Positions 36,700 through 48,600 of a stretch of DNA of 64,000 bases are shown piece by piece; the stretch's first letter is position 1; every line of letters begins with the position of its first letter. The stretch comes from Ursus arctos (Eukaryota; Chordata; Mammalia; Carnivora; Ursidae). The notes under the pieces are model-generated. The model saw only the letters and a program-made list of their open reading frames with translations, did no database searches and had not been told where the DNA came from. Location: NCBI RefSeq assembly GCF_023065955.2, contig NW_026622786.1, positions 45,680,938-45,744,937 on the forward strand. The letters run 5' to 3'. Both the position numbers and the translations under genes were made by a program.

Positions 36700-37390
36700 A
36701 CCGTCATTTCTTACATGGACTATGGTATTCATTTCCTCCCTGAACTACCTGTGGTTACGCTTGCCCTTTACCCAGTACTTCATTCTTGACCCATTTCTAG
36801 AATCTTTTTTTTTTTTTTTTAAACCACACATATTACCACATCATCTTCTGCTTAAAGCCTTCCATGGCTTCCTGTTGAGTTTAGGCTAAAATCCAAGGTG
36901 CTTGCTATGGTCTCTATACCAGCCTTCCTCTCAGACTTCATGCCATATTAACCTACATTTACACAGAATTCTCCAGGCACACAGGCCTTTTGCTTGTTTC
37001 TCAAATTCTCCAATTTTACTCTTATCTCATTGCATTTGCATTTACTGTGCCCTCTTCTTATAAAATTCTTCTTCCAGATAATTTCATGACTGAATCTTAT
37101 TAATCATTTAGGTGTCAGAGAGCCTTCTCAGGTCTAATATGAGAAATCCATGGTCTCCGTTACTTTGTCATATTACTATTTTTCCAGCTTCCTGATACTT
37201 ACTGCTTTTTGAAATCATCTTATTCTGCCCCCCCCCCCCCCATTTCTCCCTGTAAGTAAAATCTCAGGATGGTAGAGACTTCGTTAGTACCCTTCACTAC
37301 GATCATCCCAAACCTGGTCAAAGTACATACTTCAAAGCATTTCATGCCATTGATAGGTAGAGTTATAGGAAAATGCATGATTAATTCTCA
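36700..37390 (+). mobile_element. L2 LINE, sense
   Basis: A second sense L2: 'cttccatggcttcctgttgagtttaggctaaaatccaag', 'ctccaggcacacaggcc', 'tcaggtctaatatgag'. A run of about 15 C lies at 37227-37241 and a poly-T at 36807-36821. Confidence 0.7.
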
Positions 37391-37469
37391 CTTGCAGTTT
37401 TTAAGCTGAGTATCACTCATCTGATTTGGACTTCTGAAACAGTTTCCTCAAGTCAGTGCTATCTTGGAA

Positions 37470-37645
37470 AGTAAAGTTGAACAACCTGATCTAAAATTCT
37501 GGCTCCACCATTTACTGGGCTTTTGACATTGGGCTCTTTGATTCAATCTCTTCATCAGTACACTTCCTAAAACATAGTAACCCCAATAGTATATACATAG
37601 TGATACTAAATGACTGGCCCACTATCTGGCACTCAATACATCAAA
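37470..37645 (+). mobile_element. MIR SINE
   Basis: 'attctggctccaccatttactgggcttttgacattgggc', 'ttcatcagtacac' and 'ctatctggcactcaatacatc' follow the sense MIR order. Confidence 0.6.
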
Positions 37646-37880
37646 GCCATTTTTGTATTTAAATGTCACATGAGGGATTCAGAAAAGAAATACCAGGGGT
37701 GCCTGGGTGGCACAGTCGGTTAAGTGTCTAACTCTAGGTTTTGGCTCAGGTTGTGATCTCAGGGTCATGAGATCAAGCCCTGTTTCAGGCTTTGCACTCA
37801 GCACAGAGTCTGCTTGAGATTCTCTTTTCCTCTCCCTCTGCCCCTCTGACTCATGCTTTCTCCCTAAAATAAATAAATCT

Positions 37881-39045
37881 ATCAAAATCCTAGAGGAGAA
37901 CACAGGCAGAAATCTCTTCTATCTTGCCACTGCAACTTCTTGCTAGACACATCTCCAAAGGCAAGGGAAACAAAAGCAAAAATGAACTATTTGGACTTCA
38001 TCAAGATAAAAACTTCTGCACAGCAAAGGGAACAGTCAACAAAACTAAAAGGGAACCTAAGGAATGGGAGAAGATATTTGCAAATGACATTTCAGATAAA
38101 GGGTTAGTATCCAAGATATAAAAAAAAAACATCAAATTTAACACCCCAAAACAAATAATCCAGTTAAGAAATGGGCAGAAGACATGAACAGACATTTCCC
38201 CAAAGAATACATACAGATGGCCAACAGACATGAAAAAATGCTCCACATCACTTGGCATCAGGGAAATACAAATCAAAACCACATTGAGATACCACCTCAC
38301 ACCAGAATGGCTAAAATTAACAAGACAGGAAACAACAAATGTTGGTGAGGATGTGCAGAAGGGGGAACCCTCTTACACTGTTGGTGGGAACGCAAGCTGA
38401 GATAGCCACTCTGGAAAATGGTATGGAGGTTCCTCAAGAAATTAAAAATAGAGCTACTCTATGAGCCAGCAATTGCACCACCAGGTATTTAGCCCAAGGA
38501 TACAAATGTATTGATCTGAAGGGGCACCTGCTCCCCAAAGTTTAGAGCGGCAGTGTCCACAATAACCAAACTGTGGAAAGAGCCAAGATGTCCCTCAACA
38601 GATGTATGGATAAAGAAGATGTGGTATATACATACAATGGAATACTACTCAGACACCAGAAAAGATGACTACTTACCATTTAAATTGATGTTGGATCTGG
38701 AGGGTATAATGCTGAGCAAAATAAGTCAATCAGAGAAAGATAATTATATGGTTTCACTCATATGTGGAATATAACAAACAGCACAGAGGATCATAGGGGA
38801 AAGGAGGGAAAACTGAATGGGAAGTCATCAGAGAGGGAGAAAAACCATGAGAGACTCTTAATTATAGGAAATAAATTGAGGGTTGCTGGAGGGGTGGTGG
38901 GTGGGGGGATGGGCTAACTGGGTGATGGGCATGTGATGTGATGAGTGCTGGGTGTTACATGCAACTGATGAATTATTGAACTCTACATCTGAAACTAATG
39001 ATGTACTTATCTGTTGGCTAACTGACTTTAAATAAAACAATTAAA
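37881..39045 (+). mobile_element. 5'-truncated L1 nested in the SINE tail
   Basis: About 1.17 kb in sense orientation: ORF2 C-terminal region, then 3' UTR ('gggttgctggaggggtggtgggtggggggatgggctaactgggtgatgggc'), then poly-A. A 15-bp direct repeat, aaaataaataaatct, at 37866-37880 and 39046-39060 is the target-site duplication, drawn from the SINE tail itself. Confidence 0.93.
37885..38776 (+). pseudogene. L1 ORF2 C-terminal remnant
   Basis: In an intact L1 this encodes the C-terminal part of the ORF2 protein, the endonuclease and reverse transcriptase needed for retrotransposition. What remains is broken. The segment open at 37924-38121 (containing KGTVNKTKREPKEWEKIFAN) and that at 38553-38774 (containing LWKEPRCPSTDVWIKKMWY and ending near YMVSLICGI) are in different frames with stops between them. 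The catalytic endonuclease and reverse-transcriptase domains are absent because of 5' truncation. I see no intact C-terminal Cys/His motif. It is a dead remnant, older than the copy at 50302. Confidence 0.85.
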
Positions 39046-39597
39046 AAAATAAATAAATCTGTAGGGAAAAAAAGGAAAAAATATACCAAAGACTAGACCT
39101 AAAAAGATAGCCAAAAAAGGCTCAATGGTGAAGTAGAGGTACAAATTAGGTTGAAAGGATGTCCCTACAGATTGAAATGAGAGATTTTAAGTAGTGAGGA
39201 CTAATAAGCACACTCATGTGGGAAATAAAAACTTGTTTTCTGTATTAAGGGTAGACAAATTTTTTCCAGATTAGAAGAGTTTATTAGAGTAGTAATAAAA
39301 AAGAGCTTTATGTGAAAGATGGGGGAAAAATGTTTTGTGAAACCAGGGAGACTTCCTTCTCATTCCTAATCTACAACTTGGAATTTGCTAATGTGCTTTC
39401 TCCATAAAATAGGTAACAATAACTTGAACTTTGAATTTTACTGTATCCATATCATAATAGTTTTCTTCTGGATTCACATGAATAAACAAAGTTGTATTAT
39501 CATCAGTATGTTAGTAAATAATTTTATTATAAGTATTATTTATGAATTATAAACTATTAAAAGATACCACATATATATGATATGTATTATTTAGGTG

Positions 39598-39598
<1 letters not shown>

Positions 39599-39636
<38 letters not shown>

Positions 39637-39668
39637 ATATAGATATATATATATATATCTATATATAC
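39599..39668. repeat. (CT)n tract joined to a perfect AT palindrome
   Basis: About 17 CT units (39599-39632) run directly into a 36-bp perfect palindrome (39633-39668) made of TA repeats with a central run flanked by 'tagata' and 'tatcta'. The two 18-bp halves are exact reverse complements. Confidence 0.95.
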
Positions 39669-39679
39669 TGTCCAAGTGT

Positions 39680-41735
39680 AAGAGATTGGTTATAGTTACT
39701 AAGGGAACATAAATTTTGAATATGTAAATCCAAGATTGGATATCTTGAATAAATATTCAAATTCATATGCAATTAATTCTTGGTTATCTTGGATATCAGT
39801 TCATACAGTATCCATGGCTACTGTTTCACTTTTGGACTCTGGTCAGGTATTGTTAAACATAAGTTATGACTTGTTTGCATTGTAAGAAAAGAATATTAAT
39901 TAGCATGATCTGTTGTTTTATATATTTAGTTCCTCTTTTTTTCCCTCCCTAAGAAATAGAATAGAAATAATGGTTTTTGTTGTGTGTTTTCTTTTTTTTG
40001 ATAAAATATTTGATTAAATTTTTGACCATTAGCTTGGGGAGTAGAGAAAGGGAGTAATTAGATTTGAGACTCCCTAGGTGTCAGAAACTAAGGTAGTAGG
40101 TACTTTCACATATTATTTTAATTTAGCTTTTAAAGCTCTGATGATGTGAGCATACCCAATACTCAAAACAAACAAACAAAAAACAAAACAAACAAAACAT
40201 AATGAGTGTATGGATTCAGAGGCAAGGATCCATAGAAGGCTTTCAGGGTTTTTTCCCCCCTCTGAATAATCTCTACCATTTAGACAACGTACCAATTTAA
40301 ACATTTCCTTAGAAACCCCTATTGCAGAGTGATACTAGTGTGGAAAAAAAAAAGAAAAGAAAAGAAAAAAGAAATTGACCCTGAAACAAGTGGTTATTCC
40401 AAAGATATCAGAGACGTGAAAATATCTGGGTTAAAATATACCTAGAAAAAGGATTTTGAGAAGGAGTATGGAGGAATGTAGCCAGAACAGATAGAGGGAG
40501 CTACTGATTCTACCTGTGACTTTAGTCAAGTCACTGCATCAGAGGATCAATGATATCTTGATTGAGAATAAAGATTTATTTGGTAGAATAATGGATAATT
40601 TGCTGCAAAAAGAACCCATAAACATAATGGGTGCAATGCAATAGACATTTGTTTCTTATTCTAAAAGTTTTGTTCCACAAGGAATTCAGAGATCTGAGTT
40701 TCTTCTTATATTCCTTTCTTTGCTCCACCGCCTTCTAGAGAATTTTCCACATCTGCTGGGTTGTAGCTATGCTGATGCCCCATCTGTGCTCCAGACTGTA
40801 GGAAAAGGAAAAAATGGGAGTCCAGGGCAAACCACTTCCCTTTAGGCATCTGAGGTATCCGTTGCATTTATTATTTTTTGTTTCATTCCATGGGTGAGAA
40901 CTTAGTCATTTGACATACTGAGTTGCAAGGGAGACTAGGAATTGTTAAACTGGGTGGCCGTATGTCCCACTGAAACTTAATTATTGTGGAGGAAGGAGCT
41001 GATGGATTTAGGGTGACAGTCTGTGGTCTGTCACCAAAAGGTTGATATTTCTTCCATTGATTTATAAATGCAAGTAATTTCTAGCAGGCACCAAGGACCA
41101 ATGCCTAAATATTTCTTAATGTTTAGGAAGCAAGCCTGCCTCAGGATGCGTCTGGCATATATAGCCAATCTCTACATGAACTTCCTACTCAAAAGTCTCT
41201 TTTATTTTAATAAAAATCATGTCACTGAATATAATTTGTTCTCTTCTCCCTCTCTTCATCCAAGGTCATATTATATTATGTGTGACTCCTGGTATATAGT
41301 GTGCTCCAGTGGTTCTCTAATATCTGGAGATCCTCCCCAATCTCATCTGACATGTGCCGGCAACTACTCCTTTCCTTGCCCCCAACTGCTTGTACAGTCA
41401 ATGTACAATTGGCTACTTGCTTTCATTTGACCAGTTGCTTTTGCAGAGCCGGAGTTAGAGACATAAAAGCCATGGGTTCTCTCCTGAAGGACAAAATTGT
41501 GTTTTTGACAACAGGTATTAATTATAGTGGAAAACAAATAATCTCAAGCCTTAAATCTGGCTTTATTCCAATTTTGAAATTGCCTACTTATAATTCTGAG
41601 TAATATTGCATAATACTAGTACATAGTGATAGACTTGCTAGTTGAAAATATCTGTGCAGTTTTTCAGTTTTCATAGTCGTTTCATATGTAGCCAACACTA
41701 AATTTCAGTGTAAGGAAGTTTTCTTCTAAAAGATA
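39680..41735. other. Unrecognised sequence, about 2 kb
   Basis: Nothing recognised apart from A-rich simple repeats: AAAC type at about 40164-40199 and GAAA type at about 40341-40372. The overlapping frames at 41068-41430 and 41301-41603 (120 and 100 codons) share no features with known families. The first is one of the longest frames outside L1 and L2. Confidence 0.4.
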
Positions 41736-41739
41736 GCTT

Positions 41740-42190
41740 AAAATAAATGTGACACATGCAATTCAACCATTATAAAAGTAGTGCAATGGAAAATACTCTT
41801 CCACTATCCCAGACTCTCAGATGTGCAACATAAAGATAAATAATTTCAGTAGTTTGGTGATTTTCAATAGACCTGTCTCACACATTGATATGCATACCTA
41901 TCAAGTTTAATAAAATGTAGGAACATATCACTGGCATTATTCTGTGCCTTGCTTCATTTTTTCACTTAATCCCACATATTCTAATACAATTAGATCGAAC
42001 TAATTTTTACCCTAAGGACTACACTATTATGAATAGATGTACCATCATTTATGTAACTAGTTCCTATTGAAAGGTTTCTAGATTATGTCCAGATATTTAC
42101 TCTTATGTATAGACCTGCCATTTACAACCCATGCATAAATTTTCCTCTGCATGTGCAAATATACTTGTAGGAGAGATTTTCAGAAGAAAA
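41740..42190 (-). mobile_element. Old L1M fragment, antisense
   Basis: 'cttgcttcattttttcacttaatcccacatattctaatac', 'actacactattatgaatagatgtaccatcatttatg' and 'gcaaatatacttgtaggagagattttc' are the reversed 3' region of an L1M. Confidence 0.65.
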
Positions 42191-42317
42191 TGTAACATAG
42201 TTTCTTTTTATTCTTTCTTTTGTTATTGCTGTTCACTTAGACTTACAAAAAATATAAAGTAATATAAGATATACATATATATAATGTTATATATGCAAAT
42301 CTACCTATCATCTATGT

Positions 42318-42332
42318 TTGTATGTATGTATA

Positions 42333-42404
<72 letters not shown>
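42318..42404. repeat. Compound TATG/TA/TCTA microsatellite
   Basis: TATG units, a short TA run, about six more TATG units and about ten TCTA units in succession. Tyrosine and serine-rich frames read across it are artefacts. Confidence 0.97.
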
Positions 42405-42539
42405 GTGTTTATCCCTTTACCTGTCTCCCCTACTTTCTGGACGAAGACAGAGTGCTTCTACCATCTATCACACCCTTTGGTAAACCATGGTTTATGTCTC
42501 ATTGCTCCCAGGGGGATGGTTTCCTTTTAAAGATTCCTT

Positions 42540-42752
42540 TTTTTTCTTTTTTTAATATTTACCTATTTATTTAAGAGAGGGAGGGAGAGAGAGAGGAGGG
42601 GAGGGACAAAGGCAGAGGGAGAGAAAGACTCTCAAGCAGAATCCCTGCTGAGCACAGAGCCCCGATGCAAGGCTCAATCTCACAACCCTGGGATCATGAC
42701 CTGAGCTGAAACCACGAGTCAGGCATCACTGAGCCACCCAGGCGCCCCCTAT
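42540..42752 (-). mobile_element. SINEC
   Basis: Reversed tail, GA-rich body and head ending 'tgagccacccaggcgcccc'. A 9-bp target-site duplication, agattcctt, lies at 42531-42539 and 42753-42761. Confidence 0.94.
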
Positions 42753-43144
42753 AGATTCCTTCAAAGAAGTCTCCTATTCCTGAAACATGCAGCTGTTTAC
42801 ATTTTTATCTGCCTATGTCCGGGCCTAGCCTCATTTTTCAATTTAGCTGTGATAGTGGAATTCTCTCCTTGTCATTTTCACTCTCCATAACATGGTTTTC
42901 TCTTAAATAAGGGAGTGAGAACAAATTCTTTGTCTTTCTTCAATAAAGCCTCATCTTTGTTTTAATCTAAAGAAATACTTGCAGTCATTCTTAGTTTTTA
43001 GCAAGTATACAGATGTTTTACCTTTTTCATATATTTGCTGGTCCCTCCCTTGGAAATATGAAAATGAATCAGATTCTAGAGTAATTTAGTAGATAGCAAA
43101 TCAGTTTTTAATTCTTCTAATGATTTTCTTTAATTTTTTAAAAG

Positions 43145-43245
43145 TGAATGTGTCCAATGCGTATGTATATCAAATTGCCATACTGTGCACTTCAAATATC
43201 TCATAATTTTATTTGTCAATTATACCTCAGTAAAGCTGGAAAAAA
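43145..43245 (+). mobile_element. L1M 3' terminus, sense
   Basis: 'tatgtatatcaaattgccatactgtgcacttcaaatatctcataattttatttgtcaattatacctcagtaaagctgg' followed by a short A-run is the L1MA/L1MB-type 3' end. Confidence 0.65.
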
Positions 43246-43249
43246 GTAG

Positions 43250-44950
43250 AACACATCTGTCCAATCCAACCTATTTCTCTGCTTACCAAAGTAAAAAACA
43301 AAATAATAGCTTTTGCCTCATGTTCACATGGAATAGACAATTGAATATACTCAGCTCTGGTTCTTCTCTGTCATAATTCTCAGATTTTTAAATAATAAAA
43401 CCACATTATTTTTATATATTTTAAAGAATCATAACAAGTACTAGAGAATTAGAATCTTCACTTAGCTTTGTTAAATAGCTGTATAAGTGCTAAATTTTCT
43501 GAGTATCAAATAATTTTGCCTGCGTTCAGAATTTGTCTTCCCACAGGGATGTTGCTATTGTTGTTACCATTACCTTCATCCTTTTTCTTACCTCTTCCTC
43601 AACATCATTATATTTGATATAATTGATTTTATTTCTGTTATTCTTTTTTCTTCCTCTTGAATCTGTCATTCTTAGGTTGGATTTATATTCATTGTTCTTA
43701 TTTATCACCTTTATTCTTAGAATTGTAGTTTCTTTCTTTCTTGCTTTGGTTTTTCTTCCTCTTTAATTTTAATAGAGATTGTCGTGTTTCCTGATCATCA
43801 GTGACCTGATGTTCTCTCTAATCCTGATCTATGTCTTATATGTAAAATGTATATTACATTAAAATACATATACATTGAATCCTGCTATTGCATTGTGAGT
43901 GCCTCGAAAGATTTCTTATTTTCTATAATCTTCCTTTGCACCTTTACTTTAATACTATCCTCATCTCTAACTATGCCCTTTTGTAGAAGCTAGTCTTTCT
44001 AAGTTCTTCTTTCTCATCCCCCAGGATAATTAACTGGTGTTTTATGAAATTTCACTTTTTTAATAAAATATTGTTTTCAGAAATACACCCTTACATGGAG
44101 ACTTCCTGATAATGTTCTTTTTATGTCGATTGCTGTGATATTTTTTTTTTCTTCATGGATACCATTTTTCTTTTTTATTCACATTCAAATTGGGACAGAT
44201 ATTTATAGGTGCAGTGTTTGCCTGTGAGGTTTGTGATGCCTCCATCATTGTCCCCTTGCATCTCCTACCTCCTCACACTCAAATTCAAGAATAAAAGCTA
44301 GTTGATTATGTCTACATAATCTCTGCAGTCTCTGCAAATCATGATTTGTGAACCCTCAGATATGTTTTAAGGTCTGGGCTGAGTAATCTCTCTTTCATGT
44401 TCTCTGTCTCATCTACAAAGTATACTGAAAGGATGACTACAGTCTCCTATATGCAAAGCTCCCAACACCCACCTTGATTTCATAAAACACTTCTTTACAC
44501 AGCATCCTCAAACACAACACAGCCCTACCTCATCGTTCTAAATAATGATTTTATATCTAATGGCAATTATACTTTCTGCATGGAAGGAGGAAGAGAGCTG
44601 CAGATGAAGGACAGGAAGAGTTGACAGAACTCTTTGGCAGCGTTGGGATGTTGTCTTGGGGAATGACTGACTTTTATCTGGTCAGAATAGCTCCATGCCC
44701 TGGAATTAAATGCATTAATTGGATAGTGATAGTATACTACATTGTCTGATGTTCTCTCTCCTCTTCTCATTTGTAGATAGTAGGCTATGTTTTATAGTCC
44801 AAAGTGTGTTTTTTAGTTTATTCCTGTTGGTTATATAAATAGTAGGTATTTTTGCAGAAATGTGTCATGTGGCTTTTTTTTTTTTTTAAATCATTGTTTT
44901 CACAATTGGTGGCTATTTATTTATTTACTTATTTATTTATTTTTACTATC
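43250..44950. other. Unrecognised AT-rich sequence
   Basis: No gene or confident repeat. Poly-T and TTTA-rich stretches occur near 44137-44152 and 44874-44944. Some text may be old LINE, but I cannot place it. Confidence 0.35.
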
Positions 44951-44955
44951 ACAGC

Positions 44956-45056
44956 TAGGGTGACCAGCTTGGCTCAACTCACTAGGAACTTTCCTGATTT
45001 TAGCATGCATCCCAGGAACTGCGTCACTCTGGCAAACTGGAACACTGGTCACCTTA
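44956..45056. mobile_element. Possible 101-bp MITE-like element
   Basis: Terminal inverted repeats of 12 bp with one mismatch: tagggtgaccag (44956-44967) and ctggtcacctta (45045-45056). The interior is diverged. It recalls a common mammalian short palindromic element, but I cannot name the family. No target-site duplication is clear. Confidence 0.4.
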
Positions 45057-45239
45057 AAATTTGCAGCTTCTTAATGTTCCTAAATTTAGTTTTGGTCATT
45101 TTATTCCACTGCTTTAAAACTTCCTAAGGTTCCTTATTTTCTTCCAGTAAAAGTGTTTCCTTCCACTAAACCACTCTATCATGATTTGGTGTCCTTTCTG
45201 CATTTATTCATGCTGCTCTCTCTAATTACCATCTTTTTT

Positions 45240-45660
45240 TCTGGCTAATGACATATTTTAGCATTTTATGCTTTTCCAAACATGCCGATTTTTAAAATAT
45301 TTTCAAAAATCTTTGCATTATTTGTTCATATCATTGTCTTATGCTTTGAAAAATGCCCATATCTGTGGTTGTAGTTTTTATTCTGAATTTCCTATTTTGT
45401 CCTGTTTTTCTTAATTAGTTTTACTAGAAGCTTCTTTTTTATTAATCTTTTTTGAGTACACATTTTTTATTATTTTAGATATTTAAAATGCTCTCTTCTT
45501 CCAATTCATATTTATTTGTTGTATTTTTCATTCCTTCACTTTCCTTCCTTTCGTGTTTGTTTGTCTTAAGTGTTTCTTCTAAAAACAACATATGGCCAGA
45601 TCTTGTTTTTTCTTGAATTCAACTTGAGATCATGCATCTTTAAATCATCAAGGTTGATCT
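45240..45660 (-). mobile_element. Possible degraded LINE, antisense
   Basis: T-rich text, with 'aaaaacaacatatggccagatcttgttttttc' near 45580-45610 resembling a reversed L1 ORF2 segment. Support is weak. Confidence 0.3.
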
Positions 45661-45699
45661 ACACAGAATTGTAATTAATGATGTTAGGACTTTCCCTTG

Positions 45700-48600
45700 T
45701 ATTTTATTTTAATTTTTAATTTATCATGCCTTATTTTCCTGTTGAAAATTTCCCATTTGAAATATCAATTATATGAATCATATTTTCTTCTTTCAGTTTC
45801 TTGTATTATTGATTTTCTGCTCTTCTCTTATATAATATTAGCCATCGCTGGGTAAAGCACCAAAGAGTGTATGGGATTGTACTCCTCTGGTTGACTTGAT
45901 GCATAGGAAGAATATCTTTTTCTATTCCAAGAATACTTTTACTACTGCTATTTGAGGCTAGCCCACTCACTATTCTAGAATAAACTCCCTCACCCACACC
46001 CCAGAAGAACCCTGTTCAGTTTTTCAAAATTTCAGGTATTGTACTCATACAGGGGGAATCCCCTTATGTCCCAGCTACTGGAACTACATGGTTTGGTCCC
46101 TGAGTAATGGACAGAAACTAGCCAACTGTTCTGCACCTATTGGTATTTTATGACCACTCTTCTCAATCTACCCATGTACCTGCTCTGGTTTGCCTGCTTC
46201 CTCTTGCTGTTATTATGGTATTCCTATTATCAGGTAGGGTGGACATCTATTGTGTTGCGGGGTTAGGGAGAGCTGCCAGTGCTTCTGATTCATGGTTGTG
46301 ACCTTTTATGTAGCTATTCAGCAATGTTCCCCAATACCACTACAATTTGGAGAGCTCTAATCTGAAAAAAATAAGCTGAATGCTCACTCTTAATGGCAAA
46401 GATGCTTTTCACCTTTGGCCCATTTAAGAGGCCTTCCAAATTATATCCCCAGGCCTTGGACAACAGACGGCTAAGAGAAGGAAAGTAAAAGAGGTGCTTA
46501 AAATTCTCAACTCCAAGTTAATTTTCTTTGGTCCTTTTCTATGCCTGGTTGTATACCTGCTAAGGTTCTTTCTTGAGCTTCCTAAACTTTAAAAGCTTGG
46601 ATTTCCAGTTTTTATGTTCATATCTGGGTATGAATCTGCATTAACTAAACTTGCTATATCATTTTTTAACTCAGTGATTTGTTATGAAGGCAGATGTTTG
46701 TAGCTAATACTCAGTGCATCATTTTCCTTTGATAATGCCAAAAAAATCTCAGATAGTGTCCCATTTAGCTATCTCTTTCTGGTTCTGCCTTCCCCATCTG
46801 ACCTGGGATAGGGTTTCCTGTCTGCTCCATATATCCTGTGCTTATCTCAGTGTTAGTGTGTAAAACACTATGAATGCTTCTGTCTCTTCTAATGGGCAGC
46901 ATGCTCCTTGATGGAGCAAAAGAGTATCTCTCAGGTACATGCATACCATCTAGCAAATTTCCCAGCACAGAGTTTGCTAAATGATTTCCCTGCCAAATGT
47001 GTCCAGGAAGGTAAATGGCAATTTATCCCAGGACAAATAGATGTCTACCATTTTATGAAAAGTCCTGAAATGGAGAATTTATTTTTTTTCACACTATGGT
47101 TTTGAAAACTGGAAAATATTTTCTTAATTTTCACATCTGCTCAAGTAAGCAACACAGCGTATACTTACTTATCATTGCTCCTAACGGCTTATCTGAGAAT
47201 CATGCTGCTAAGAATGGGAAAAGCGGTTAATATCTGTTCCCCACAGGGATAAACCAAGCCTAGTTAGAAGAAACGGGACAAAAGTAAACAGATTTAACAG
47301 ATACTCTTCCTCACAGAAAAATTGAAAGTAAACTTTATTGAAATCAACTCTTGTTGTTAAAACTAGACAAGAATTACTATGTACGAAGATGAGGAGTAGA
47401 AAGTTATAAGAAGGGATGAAAAACATGCAATGTTCAGAGATGTATTTACTCACCTCAGTCTAATTTGCCAAGGAAGGGGAGGAAATAGGAGTTTTAGAAC
47501 TGCAAACTTCAACTTAGCAATTCTCAAAGTGAATTTTGACTAAATATGTTCTGAGAGTAGAACAAATTTATTTTTCCAAGTACATTTCCAAGTGTAACAG
47601 ATCCCTCCCTTATCCAGTTTTAGAAGATCCAAGGAAAATAAAACTCTTAGAAAGCCTAATCTAATGGCTGTAACATAAGCTTGTATATAGTTCAGTAAAT
47701 TGTATAAAATCAGTAGTGTCCTAAAATCAGTTCTGACTCCACTGGAACATTGATACTAGCTAACACTAAAACAGTTTACAGTTGCTTCCACCCCTATCAC
47801 ATTGTCTCAACCAGTATTTGGTGCATATTGTTTGACAATGGCAATAACGATAACTAACATGGCTGGAGAGTCCATTTTTCAGAGGCTAATTGATCACTTT
47901 CAAATCTATAAATACTGCAGCCACTTTATTCTACCATAAAATAAGTAAGTTAGCCAGCTGTAGCTTCAGTTGTTGAACTCATGATTTGATTTCATTTGAA
48001 TGAAATAATTTTGACATTTTCAGGAGAAAGAAAAAATATAAATGGAAACGATATCTAGCCCACAGTAGCAATGTATGTTAATAGAGATGATTCTACAATT
48101 CATACTTCCCACTTCACAGCATCCATGCTTTAACAAAGCCCATCTAAAATGCTTATTGAAAATGTAAAGTGGCAGACTTATGTTTTTCTATATCCTATTG
48201 CCACCCAAAATTTTGTTCTCTTTATTTTACCCTCTTTGTTCATATTTGTAAGTGATTAATTTTGCATGTTTTACATTTTGTATTTGGTTTATCTATTTAC
48301 CTTGTATTTATTTTGCATGTATGATGGCATAAGTCTATAGAATAATGCAGCTGATATTGAATTTTATATTGCTATTGGGCATATACTGAATAAGAAGTTT
48401 ATCTGATCTCTAACTTAATCACAGAAAAATATTGCTAAAGGGAAAGTTTGCTTCACAACAATAAGACCTATGCCTTTGTAAAATGTGTTTAACTTTAAAC
48501 CCATTATATAGCATTAATATATAATTTTCATATTTTCTGCCACAGTTAGATGAGATTTATTGTGTATAGCTATTGAATTTAAGCAAAAGTAATTATGTAA

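Larger units (their letters stand above)
37696..39075 (+). mobile_element. SINEC split by an L1 in its tail
   Basis: The SINE body is 37696-37880 ('ggggtgcctgggtggcacagtcggttaag...aaaataaataaatct'). The remainder of its A-rich tail resumes after the L1 at 39061. Its own target-site duplication can still be seen: aaaagaaatacca at 37683-37695 and aaaaaatatacca at 39076-39088 (11 of 13 match). Confidence 0.88.

Noticed and set aside
37696..37780. tRNA-like segment
   Set aside because: This is the tRNA-Lys-derived head of a SINEC. It does not fold as a functional tRNA and is present in many copies across the window.
41068..41603. Overlapping frames of 120 and 100 codons
   Set aside because: They are in different frames, have no recognisable domain, and lack splice or conservation evidence.
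42318..42404. Regularly repeated short units, CRISPR-like at first glance
   Set aside because: It is a simple microsatellite without spacers, in a mammalian genome.
42284..42574. Frames of 96 and 70 codons rich in Tyr, Ile and Ser
   Set aside because: They are translated from the TATG/TCTA microsatellite.
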